Assembly: GCF_014083865.1 (NCBI RefSeq)
Contig: NZ_JACEFA010000003.1
Coordinates: 124,001-188,000, forward strand
Source: Paraliobacillus salinarum
GTDB taxonomy: Bacteria > Bacillota > Bacilli > Bacillales > Amphibacillaceae
Length of the DNA: 64,000 nt
Direction of reading: 5' to 3'
Part shown: positions 9,125 through 14,840 of the stretch, in pieces
How the letters are laid out: each line of letters starts with the position of its first letter
Numbering within the stretch: the first letter of the stretch is position 1
The notes under the pieces: generated by a model
Told to the model about the DNA's origin: nothing
Databases searched by the model: none
The model's input: the letters and a program-made list of their open reading frames with translations, nothing else
Position numbers and translations under genes: made by a program

Positions 9125-9274
9125 ATGTGGAATGCTGTTGTCGAGCGTCTACCATCAAATCTAGCTATTATATGTGTTATTTTATCTTACTTTGTTCCAT
9201 ACTTTGTTTATAAAATAAATCAAAATTTACACAAATACGGTGATCCACCTTGGAAAATAAAAAACAATGATTAA
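9125..9274 (+). CDS. Small single-helix membrane protein, fourth gene of the ger operon
   Basis: A 49-residue ORF with one hydrophobic helix (about residues 11-29), then a polar C-terminus with NQNLHKYGDPPWK. GAGGGGG lies 6-7 bases before the ATG and overlaps the end of the C gene. The TAACATG junction is identical to that between the B and C genes. The operon terminator follows its stop codon. Some GerA-type operons encode a small D subunit, but those usually have two helices. I do not recognise this protein by sequence. Tight coupling argues that it belongs to the receptor. Confidence 0.7.
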   Translation: MWNAVVERLPSNLAIICVILSYFVPYFVYKINQNLHKYGDPPWKIKNND

Positions 9275-9316
9275 ATTCTATCCTGTACGTTTACAACAAA
9301 ACAGAGTAGACAAAAA

Positions 9317-9354
9317 AACATTCCCTATACCTGCTTATGGGGAATGTTTTTCTT
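9317..9354. terminator. Terminator between the ger operon and tRNA-Val
   Basis: AACATTCCC/GGGAATGTT forms a 9-bp stem followed by TTTTCTTTTT on the plus strand. An A-run on the other side makes it usable for the convergent tRNA gene too. Confidence 0.85.
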
Positions 9355-9374
9355 TTTAATGTCGTTTTTCACAA

Positions 9375-9446
9375 TGTCTCGTACTGGGATTGAACCAGTG
9401 ACCCCTTGCCTGTCAAGCAAGTGCTCTCCCGCTGAGCTAACGAGAC
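9375..9446 (-). tRNA. tRNA-Val (GAC anticodon)
   Basis: A full 72-base cloverleaf can be folded: a 7-bp acceptor stem (GTCTCGT/ACGAGAC), D-stem GCTC/GAGC, anticodon stem CTTGC/GCAAG with loop TTGACAG (anticodon GAC), a 5-base variable loop, and T-arm ACTGG-TTCAATC-CCAGT. The discriminator base is A. The CCA end is not encoded (the next bases read TTG), so it must be added by the nucleotidyltransferase. Confidence 0.95.
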
Positions 9447-9471
9447 ACGTTATTAATTCCGTAGCACTATT

Positions 9472-9500
9472 ATCATAATCATGTATCAAACTGTTGTCAA
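9472..9500 (-). promoter_or_regulatory. Sigma-A promoter of the tRNA-Val gene
   Basis: On the minus strand, TTGACA (9495-9500) and TATGAT (9472-9477) are separated by exactly 17 bases, and the -10 lies 25 bases before the tRNA 5' end. Confidence 0.85.
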
Positions 9501-9710
9501 TAGTGTTTGTAAACAATTTGTCATCTGGCTGTTATAAGCATAGCTAAACTTGTGTATGTAACCAATTTTTTCTTGCAGAATATATTACCAGTATTTTCGA
9601 TATCCATTGTGGATTCTATCCTTCTAGCATTCTTCCATTTTTTAGATAGTGAAAGGGTATGTTACAACTGATAGCCTTGAAGTAGAGTCATAGATTACAA
9701 GGAGGCTATC

Positions 9711-10301
9711 ATGAAAAACATTAAAAAAATCATATTAACTATTGGTCTATCTTTCACAATATTTTTAACACCATCTATTGCAAGTGCAGCTACACATACT
9801 GTTCAAAGTGGGGATTCACTATGGAAAATATCAAATTACTATGGTGTTTCTTTAACTGCACTGCAACAAACAAATCATTTAAAAGGAACGATGATTTATC
9901 CAGGACAAAAACTAACGTTGCCAACTAGTATTTCTAATCAAGAAGTAGATTTATTAGCTCGTCTTGTTCATGCAGAAGCAAAAGGAGAACCTTATGCTGG
10001 GAAGGTTGCCGTGGCAACTGTTGTACTAAATCGAGTCGATCATCGTGATTTTCCTAATACGATAAAAGGAGTCGTTTACGAACGCTCACCAGGCGGATAC
10101 TATGCTTTTACACCGGTTAAAAATGGTGCAATCAATCAACCTGCTGACAGTTCTGCTAAACGTGCTGTACAAGAATCACTTGCATTTCGTGGGCAAGGAA
10201 AAGGATCGATTTACTTTTACAATCCGAGAACTGCTAAAAGTGACTGGATTTTATCAAGAGAAGTAACGACTACGATTGGTAATCACCGCTTTGCAAAATA
10301 A
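9711..10301 (+). CDS. Secreted LysM + SleB-type cell wall hydrolase
   Basis: A 196-residue exported protein: signal peptide (cleavage after about residue 26, ASA-A), one LysM peptidoglycan-binding domain (about 28-71, THTVQSGDSLWKIS...) and a C-terminal hydrolase_2 domain of the SleB/CwlJ family (about 78-196). That domain opens with LLARLVHAEAKGEPYAGKVA, whose Glu is the presumed catalytic acid, and YYAFTPVKNG follows. Domain order and size match B. subtilis YkvT. It may cut spore cortex or vegetative wall, and its position beside a germinant-receptor operon favours a germination role. AAGGAGG precedes the ATG. Confidence 0.85.
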   Translation: MKNIKKIILTIGLSFTIFLTPSIASAATHTVQSGDSLWKISNYYGVSLTALQQTNHLKGTMIYPGQKLTLPTSISNQEVDLLARLVHAEAKGEPYAGKVAVATVVLNRVDHRDFPNTIKGVVYERSPGGYYAFTPVKNGAINQPADSSAKRAVQESLAFRGQGKGSIYFYNPRTAKSDWILSREVTTTIGNHRFAK

Positions 10302-10312
10302 TATTAATAAAG

Positions 10313-10388
10313 CTCATTAATCTGTTGAACGCCAATACAATTAAGCGTCGTATTGGCGTTCTTCCATGGTGCTAATGAGTTTTTTTTA
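10313..10388 (+). terminator. Nested double-stem terminator
   Basis: A perfect 12-bp inner stem (10327-10338 with 10350-10361) lies inside an outer 7-bp stem CTCATTA/TAATGAG, followed by eight T. It ends the SleB-type gene. Confidence 0.85.
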
Positions 10389-10488
10389 TTATTGTTTCAT
10401 TTAAATTAGCTTTCCACTTTTTATTTCTTTTAGTAAAAGATCTCATGTTATACTAAGGAACAATATTACTGCAAAAGGGGATTCTTAC

Positions 10489-10917
10489 ATGGAAATTGTA
10501 GAGGTACAAAATAAAAAACAATTAAAGGATGCTTTTTCGGTTCGAACGAATGTATTTGTTCATGAACAACAAGTGCCAGAAGCGATCGAAAAAGATAGCT
10601 TAGATCAACAAGCTACACATTTTGTTGGGTACATAGATAATAAACCTGTTGCTGCCGCTCGTTACAGAATCGAATTAGATTACGCTAAGCTAGAACGGAT
10701 TTGTGTGGTCAAAGCATTTCGAGGTCAATCATTAGGCAAAGAACTTATTTTACATATAGAAAAATCACTGCTGCAAAAAGGCGTTGGAAAAGTCAAACTA
10801 GGTGCACAAACCCATGCGGAGTTATTCTATCTTAAACTTGGATACCAAACCGCATCTAGTGTGTTTCTTGATGCAGACATGCCACACGTTATGATGGAAA
10901 AACAGCTATTCAACTAA
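10489..10917 (+). CDS. yjcF: GNAT family N-acetyltransferase (YjcF-like)
   Basis: A 142-residue GNAT acetyltransferase with the family order VFVHEQQVP (N-terminal strand and helix), the acetyl-CoA pyrophosphate loop AFRGQSLGKELI, and the C-terminal FYLKLGYQ strand. Overall it resembles B. subtilis YjcF. The substrate is unknown. The ATG has AAAAGGGG upstream. An apparent sigma-A -10 (TATACT) lies about 40 bases before the start. Confidence 0.8.
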   Translation: MEIVEVQNKKQLKDAFSVRTNVFVHEQQVPEAIEKDSLDQQATHFVGYIDNKPVAAARYRIELDYAKLERICVVKAFRGQSLGKELILHIEKSLLQKGVGKVKLGAQTHAELFYLKLGYQTASSVFLDADMPHVMMEKQLFN

Positions 10918-10922
10918 AAGTC

Positions 10923-10952
10923 GCATAAAATAATTCTTCGCTGTCCATGCTA
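10923..10952 (+). promoter_or_regulatory. Sigma-G type promoter of the DUF421 gene
   Basis: GCATA (10923-10927), 18 bases, then CATGCTA (10946-10952) matches the forespore sigma-G consensus GMATR-N18-CATNMTA at every defined position. It lies 32 bases before the start codon. Confidence 0.7.
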
Positions 10953-10984
10953 ATAGTTAGCAATGTCAATTGGGGAGGATTATC

Positions 10985-11662
10985 ATGCAACTTGTACCAG
11001 ATATTTTTGTAGAATCATTATTTGGATTTGTTGGATTGTTTATTTTAACAAAGGCACTTGGAAAAACACAAATCCGTCAACTCACTGCGTTTGACTTTAT
11101 TTCCGCATTAATTTTGGGAGAATTAGTTGGTAATGCTTTATATGATGACAATGTTGGACTTGTTGGTATTGGTTTTGCAATATTATTATGGGGTGTACTA
11201 TTATACGTCACGGAAATTGCAACCCAAAAATTCAAAAAAAGTCGTTCCTTACTGGAAGGTAGACCTTCTATTGTCATTCATGAGGGAAAACTTAATCGAG
11301 AAGTAATGGCAAAAAGCAAGCTTGACATGAACCAATTACTTCATCTGTTGCGATCAAAAGATGCATTCTCTATTCGTGAAGTACAATATGCCATTTTAGA
11401 AACGGATGGAACAGTATCAGTATTGAAAAAAACATATGCTCAACAAGCCACACGATTGGATCTAAATTTACCTGCAGAGAAAGTCACATTATCTAGAATG
11501 TTAATTAATGACGGAGAAATCATTGAAGATAACCTGAAGGAAATTAAACAAAATAAAGAGTGGTTAATAGAAGAATTGAAGAAGCAAGAAGTATATTCAT
11601 ATAAGGACGTATTTTATGCGGAATATACAAAAGGAGAGAACTTACTTATTCAAACGATGTAA
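10985..11662 (+). CDS. DUF421/YetF-family membrane protein
   Basis: A 225-residue protein with three N-terminal transmembrane helices and a cytoplasmic C-terminal YetF domain (about 85-210). Conserved blocks GKTQIRQLTAFDFISALILG, GRPSIVIHEGKLNREVMAKS and the RSKDAFSIREVQYAILETDG segment are present. DUF421 proteins of B. subtilis sit in the spore inner membrane and affect wet-heat resistance. The sigma-G promoter found here fits forespore expression. The ATG at 10985 has GGGGAGG 6 bases upstream and is preferred to an in-frame upstream codon. Confidence 0.85.
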   Translation: MQLVPDIFVESLFGFVGLFILTKALGKTQIRQLTAFDFISALILGELVGNALYDDNVGLVGIGFAILLWGVLLYVTEIATQKFKKSRSLLEGRPSIVIHEGKLNREVMAKSKLDMNQLLHLLRSKDAFSIREVQYAILETDGTVSVLKKTYAQQATRLDLNLPAEKVTLSRMLINDGEIIEDNLKEIKQNKEWLIEELKKQEVYSYKDVFYAEYTKGENLLIQTM

Positions 11663-11676
11663 GTTCTCTCCTTTTT
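11631..11676. terminator. Bidirectional terminator overlapping the DUF421 stop codon
   Basis: A 15-bp perfect stem (AAGGAGAGAACTTAC and its complement) is followed by TTTTT. The TAA stop of the DUF421 gene lies inside the right arm. Confidence 0.9.
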
Positions 11677-11959
11677 ATATGACTTGATTAACAAACTTTC
11701 CTGTTCCGGTTAAGTCTGTATATGTCTGTTCTGTCACTGCTGTATGCGCGGATGCTAATGCTGATTTTGCGTTATGTCTTTTATGCTTCGTGCTTAATTC
11801 AGAAATGTCTGTTGCTTGATCCTCTATGTTTTTCTGATAATCCATATCTAATTGAATGGGGTATAACTGTTCAATTGGATATGGATCACGCTTTGGCTGT
11901 GTCACACGTGCATGATAATTACTATATTGATAATTAGTTACTGGTAGTATATAACCCAT
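11675..11959 (-). CDS. Small conserved-looking protein, unknown function
   Basis: A 94-residue hydrophilic protein beginning MGYILPVTNYQYSNYHARV, rich in Tyr and Gln in its first half, with a basic KHKRHNAK segment in the middle. It has no signal peptide or membrane helix. AAGGAGGAG lies at ideal distance from the ATG, and TATAAT is about 20 bases upstream of that. It lies among spore genes, and I do not recognise its family. Confidence 0.6.
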   Translation of the reverse strand: MGYILPVTNYQYSNYHARVTQPKRDPYPIEQLYPIQLDMDYQKNIEDQATDISELSTKHKRHNAKSALASAHTAVTEQTYTDLTGTGKFVNQVI

Positions 11960-12014
11960 AAGCTACTCCTCCTTAGTAATTATATACCCAATTTTCTAAA
12001 TAACATTCCTAATT

Positions 12015-12188
12015 TCACGAAAAATATTTAGACCAGGAAGACATTTGTTTTTCAAACGAACGCATGTGTTCTTCTGTTTCTTTAATAATTGGTAATACCT
12101 TTTTTTCGGGATATCGAAAATACCTTTCATTTTTCTCTAAATGTTTCGCTACAATAGCTACATTATTTAATAAACGTTTGCTATTCAC
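12015..12188 (-). CDS. Small basic protein, unknown function
   Basis: A 57-residue ORF starting at a GTG with GGGAG 10 bases upstream: MNSKRLLNNVAIVAKHLE..., ending FEKQMSSWSKYFS. It is helical and basic in character with no membrane helix. It sits between the terminator of the upstream 85-residue gene and the 94-residue gene, all on the same strand. I do not recognise it. The good ribosome site and tight packing make it a likely real gene. Confidence 0.55.
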   Translation of the reverse strand: MNSKRLLNNVAIVAKHLEKNERYFRYPEKKVLPIIKETEEHMRSFEKQMSSWSKYFS

Positions 12189-12217
12189 ACAACTTCAACT
12201 CCCTTCTCTAATACGAT

Positions 12218-12251
12218 AAAAAAAGAGATAGCCCATTTGTGGTACTATCTC
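12218..12251 (-). terminator. Terminator of the 85-residue protein gene
   Basis: GAGATAG/CTATCTC stem followed on the minus strand by seven T. Confidence 0.75.
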
Positions 12252-12258
12252 TCCTGTA

Positions 12259-12516
12259 TTATAGCCAAGAAAATGGACGTCGCTCTGATCTTGGTTCTTC
12301 TTTTTCATCAGTTTCTTCTTCCACTTCTTCTGCTTCTTCTGCTTCTAGTTTTTGTTCAGGCTCAACATGTTCATCTGCTCGTCTTCTCACGCCAAAGAAA
12401 GCATCAAATGGTCGTGGACGCTCACGCTCAGTACGTTGTTGGGTAGGTTCAAAATGTACATTATCTGCTTTTATGATTAAATCCTTCACGTGTATCACTT
12501 TTTTTGATTCTGACAC
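12259..12516 (-). CDS. Small acidic-tailed protein, probable late mother-cell (coat) protein
   Basis: An 85-residue protein starting at GTG with AAGGAG 9 bases upstream. The N-terminal part (KVIHVKDLIIKADNVHFEP) is followed by an Arg-rich segment ending in FDAFFGVRRRAD and then a run of Glu-rich sequence, before a basic RSERRPFSWL end. It has no membrane helix. The family is not recognised. A sigma-K promoter lies directly upstream, and the divergent neighbour is a coat protein gene. From this I infer a spore coat or crust component. Confidence 0.65.
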   Translation of the reverse strand: MSESKKVIHVKDLIIKADNVHFEPTQQRTERERPRPFDAFFGVRRRADEHVEPEQKLEAEEAEEVEEETDEKEEPRSERRPFSWL

Positions 12517-12554
12517 AATAGTTCACTCCTTTTCACTAAAGACTTAGTCGCTAT

Positions 12555-12581
12555 TAGTCTATGTAACTAGGTTCAGTTTGT
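12555..12581 (-). promoter_or_regulatory. Sigma-K promoter of the 85-residue protein gene
   Basis: On the minus strand, AC, 16 bases, then CATAGACTA matches the sigma-K pattern AC-N16/17-CATANNNTA exactly, 39 bases before the start codon. Confidence 0.7.
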
Positions 12582-12644
12582 TTGTGACATACGCCCGTTT
12601 TTTATAAATTACTTATTTTTACTTGTAAGCAGATGAATGCCTAC

Positions 12645-12671
12645 ACAAACATTGTAACTGTACATAAGCTA
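12645..12671 (+). promoter_or_regulatory. Sigma-K promoter of the cotY/cotZ-type gene
   Basis: AC (12645-12646), 16 bases, CATAAGCTA (12663-12671) matches the sigma-K consensus. It is divergent from the sigma-K promoter of the 85-residue gene. Confidence 0.7.
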
Positions 12672-12717
12672 TAAGTGACGAATGAGTCATTAATTTTATC
12701 GAAAGGAGTTCATCGTT

Positions 12718-13170
12718 ATGACATGTGGAGGTAAATACGATTCAGGAAATTGTGTATCAGATATTCTTCGCGAAATTGCTGATGCGCAGTCTGATTTACT
12801 AAATGATTGCGTAACAAGTTGTGAGCAATCTATTGCAGATTTGTTAGGCGACACAAGTCCTTCTAACGGTCTAGACACTGTACCTGTTATTTTATATTGC
12901 AAAGGAACTTGTAAACCTTTTAAAGGCTACGGCGTTCCGGCAGATGATCTAGGAGATGCTTTTGCTAGCTTTTACTTTAGAGTGAAAAGTGTTGACAAAG
13001 ATAACTGCGCTGTATTAGAACTACTTCGTGAAGAAAATGATCCTAAAAAAGATCCACGCTCTCCTGTCGAGCAACATACTAGTGATTTAGAAGTAACAGG
13101 AGTATGTATTACTGTTGATTTAGATTGTTTCTGTCACATTACTTGTCTACCAGCAATTAGCGCATTTTAA
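12718..13170 (+). CDS. Spore coat/crust protein, CotY/CotZ family
   Basis: A 150-residue cysteine-rich protein of the CotY/CotZ family (ExsY/CotY in the B. cereus group). These proteins self-assemble into the outermost spore layer through disulfides. Family features are the N-terminal MTCGG, the paired NDCVTSCEQSIADLLG and the C-terminal CITVDLDCFCHITCLPAI. Only one copy is present here, while B. subtilis has adjacent cotY and cotZ. AAAGGAG lies upstream of the ATG. The neighbouring cotO and fabI keep the B. subtilis order. Confidence 0.92.
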   Translation: MTCGGKYDSGNCVSDILREIADAQSDLLNDCVTSCEQSIADLLGDTSPSNGLDTVPVILYCKGTCKPFKGYGVPADDLGDAFASFYFRVKSVDKDNCAVLELLREENDPKKDPRSPVEQHTSDLEVTGVCITVDLDCFCHITCLPAISAF

Positions 13171-13177
13171 ATGAATA

Positions 13178-13213
13178 AAGGCTTGATGTTATTTTTGACA
13201 TCAGGCCTTTTTC
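13178..13213 (+). terminator. Terminator of the cotY/Z gene
   Basis: AAAGGCTTGATGT pairs with ACATCAGGCCTTT (one G-T pair), followed by TTTTC. Confidence 0.85.
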
Positions 13214-13228
13214 ATTTTATCTACTTTA

Positions 13229-13819
13229 TTAAAATCCTAACAAACGAATAGAAGCAATTTCATGTAATAAAATTTGGTGATATCTTGGTCTTTTAAAGGT
13301 TTCAATATAAACTGTTTCTTCTTTCCTCTCTCTTATAATACCTTTAAATCGTTCATCTTCAGTTATAACCTCACATTTAATTTTTGGCATAAAGCCTGGA
13401 GATGCAGCTAAATAATCCACTTGCTCAATAAGTGACATTTCAGCAAAAGGTACTTTCTCCTGTGATTGATTCACCGTTTTAGCTTCATTTTCTTCTTCTT
13501 CCTCATCTTTCTCTTCATCAGCTTTTTCAAGTATTTCCTCTTGTTCTATTGGTTCTTCAATCGAATCATTTTCTAGATTGTGATTTTCTGGTGATTCATT
13601 TTCATGTATATCGAGTTTATCCGTCTGTTTTAGTTCATTCGATTTTGAGCTTTTTCTAGATTTAGGGCGTTTAGTTGGTTGAGAAACAGTGGTTGTAGAT
13701 AATTTTTCGGGCTTAGGCGAATGATAATTCTCCTGCATATTAGGGGTTGGGGCTTGTAAATCAGGCTGATCAATATATAACATCGGGCGTCTCTTAGTAG
13801 ACTTTCCTCTTCTAGACAC
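13229..13819 (-). CDS. cotO: Spore coat protein CotO
   Basis: A 196-residue coat morphogenetic protein that in B. subtilis directs outer coat assembly. The opening SRRGKSTKRRPMLYIDQPDL is the conserved CotO N-terminus. A long charged, Glu-rich low-complexity middle (about 60-135) leads to the conserved C-terminal domain with SLIEQVDYLAASPGFMPKIKC and the end HEIASIRLLGF. The GTG at 13819 is chosen because AAGGAGG precedes it; the longer frame runs back through a palindrome and a promoter. Its position between fabI and cotY/Z agrees with B. subtilis. Confidence 0.9.
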   Translation of the reverse strand: MSRRGKSTKRRPMLYIDQPDLQAPTPNMQENYHSPKPEKLSTTTVSQPTKRPKSRKSSKSNELKQTDKLDIHENESPENHNLENDSIEEPIEQEEILEKADEEKDEEEEENEAKTVNQSQEKVPFAEMSLIEQVDYLAASPGFMPKIKCEVITEDERFKGIIRERKEETVYIETFKRPRYHQILLHEIASIRLLGF

Positions 13820-13851
13820 AAAACATTCCTCCTTAAAAACATTCTCCACGT

Positions 13852-13879
13852 TAATATATGAAAACAAGGAAATTTGTGT
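13852..13879 (-). promoter_or_regulatory. Sigma-K promoter of cotO
   Basis: On the minus strand CATATATTA matches CATANNNTA, with AC dinucleotides 15 and 17 bases upstream. It lies between the fabI/cotO palindrome and the cotO ribosome site. Confidence 0.65.
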
Positions 13880-13887
13880 GCCCAAAA

Positions 13888-13920
13888 ATGGGACACTAGG
13901 GTCTGACCCCAATGTCCCAT
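13888..13920. repeat. 33-base REP-like palindrome between fabI and cotO
   Basis: Outer arms ATGGGACA and TGTCCCAT surround an inner GGGTC/GACCC dyad, with only two mismatched positions over 33 bases. It has no T-tract, so it is a poor Rho-independent terminator. The pattern resembles REP/Y1-transposase (RAYT) palindromes built on a GGGGTCAGACCCC core. No transposase is in the window. Confidence 0.6.
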
Positions 13921-13925
13921 TCCTG

Positions 13926-14705
13926 TTATGACAAACCTAAAATGTTATATCCTGAATCGACATGAATGATTTCACCGGTCACTCCGCGTGATAGATCACT
14001 TAGTAGATAGTAAGCAGTATCTCCCACTTCTTCTTGTGTCACTGTACGACGTAATGGTGCTTTATCTTCAATATCTTTAAGCACAGAGTTGAAATCACCG
14101 ATCCCTTTAGCTGATAACGTACGGATCGGGCCAGCTGAGATTGCATTCACGCGTACACCGTATTTACCAAGATCATTAGCTAAATACTTCATGCTCGCAT
14201 CAAGACTTGCTTTAGCAACTCCCATTACATTATAATTTTGTACAACGCGCTCACCACCAAGATAGGTCATTGTTACAATCCCGCCGCCTTCTGTCATTAA
14301 TGGCTGTGCTGCTCTAGCAACAGCAACTAATGAATAGGCACTGATATTGTGTGCAAGTAAATAACCATCACGGCTTGTTTCAACAAATTCACCTTTTAGA
14401 TCTTCTTTTTGTGCAAAAGCAATACAATGTGCGAGTCCGTGTATTACCCCAACATCTTGCTTTATCTCATCAAACGTTTGTTTTACTGCGTCATCATTTG
14501 TTACGTCACACTCATAAAATAAAGCATCTTGACCATCGAGTGTAGCAACTAAGTCTTCTACTGGTTTCTTAAATCTTTCATTTGCATAAGTGAAAATTAA
14601 TTTTGCTCCTGCTTGATGTAATGAACGAGCAATTCCCCATGCAATACTCCGCTTATTCGCAACCCCCATAATTACATATGTACGACCTTCTAAAGAAAAA
14701 TTCAT
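13926..14705 (-). CDS. fabI: Enoyl-[acyl-carrier-protein] reductase (NADH/NADPH), FabI
   Basis: Catalyses the last reduction in each round of type II fatty acid elongation. The 259-residue short-chain dehydrogenase has the divergent nucleotide loop GVANKRSIAWGIA of FabI and the catalytic YNVMGVAK (Tyr-x6-Lys) motif. The C-terminal SAGPIRTLSAKGI is also FabI-like. The ATG at 14705 has GGGAGGA 6-7 bases upstream. The promoter carries a FapR operator, so it should be repressed when malonyl-CoA is low. Confidence 0.95.
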   Translation of the reverse strand: MNFSLEGRTYVIMGVANKRSIAWGIARSLHQAGAKLIFTYANERFKKPVEDLVATLDGQDALFYECDVTNDDAVKQTFDEIKQDVGVIHGLAHCIAFAQKEDLKGEFVETSRDGYLLAHNISAYSLVAVARAAQPLMTEGGGIVTMTYLGGERVVQNYNVMGVAKASLDASMKYLANDLGKYGVRVNAISAGPIRTLSAKGIGDFNSVLKDIEDKAPLRRTVTQEEVGDTAYYLLSDLSRGVTGEIIHVDSGYNILGLS

Positions 14706-14738
14706 TTGACATCCTCCCAACGGAATTATAGGTTGTTA

Positions 14739-14782
14739 TTAGTACCTGATACTATTTTATCCTAATTATACTAAAAACTCAA
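14739..14782 (-). promoter_or_regulatory. fabI promoter with FapR operator
   Basis: A 17-bp near-dyad TTAGTACCTGATACTAT (14739-14755) matches the FapR box. On the minus strand TTGAGT (14777-14782), 17 bases, TAAAAT (14754-14759) forms a sigma-A promoter whose -10 touches the operator edge, the same geometry as at fabH. Confidence 0.8.
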
Positions 14783-14793
14783 TTATTATTGTC

Positions 14794-14832
14794 CAAAAAA
14801 AGATCTACCCCATTCTCCCTTGAGGTAGATCT
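14794..14832 (-). terminator. Terminator of the antiporter gene
   Basis: AGATCTACC/GGTAGATCT stem with seven T on the minus strand, just after the antiporter stop codon. Confidence 0.85.
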
Positions 14833-14840
14833 GATCTTTA

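Noticed and set aside
9689-9697. CATAGATTA, a sigma-K-like -10 upstream of the LysM/SleB hydrolase gene
   Set aside because: No AC element at 16-17 bases, and the transcript start would fall on the ribosome binding site.
12237-12547. Plus-strand frames opposite the 85-residue protein gene
   Set aside because: Ser/Leu-rich shadows of the Glu-rich antisense gene, without ribosome sites.
13820-13912. Longer cotO reading frame
   Set aside because: It runs through the REP-like palindrome and the sigma-K promoter; the GTG with AAGGAGG is the better start.
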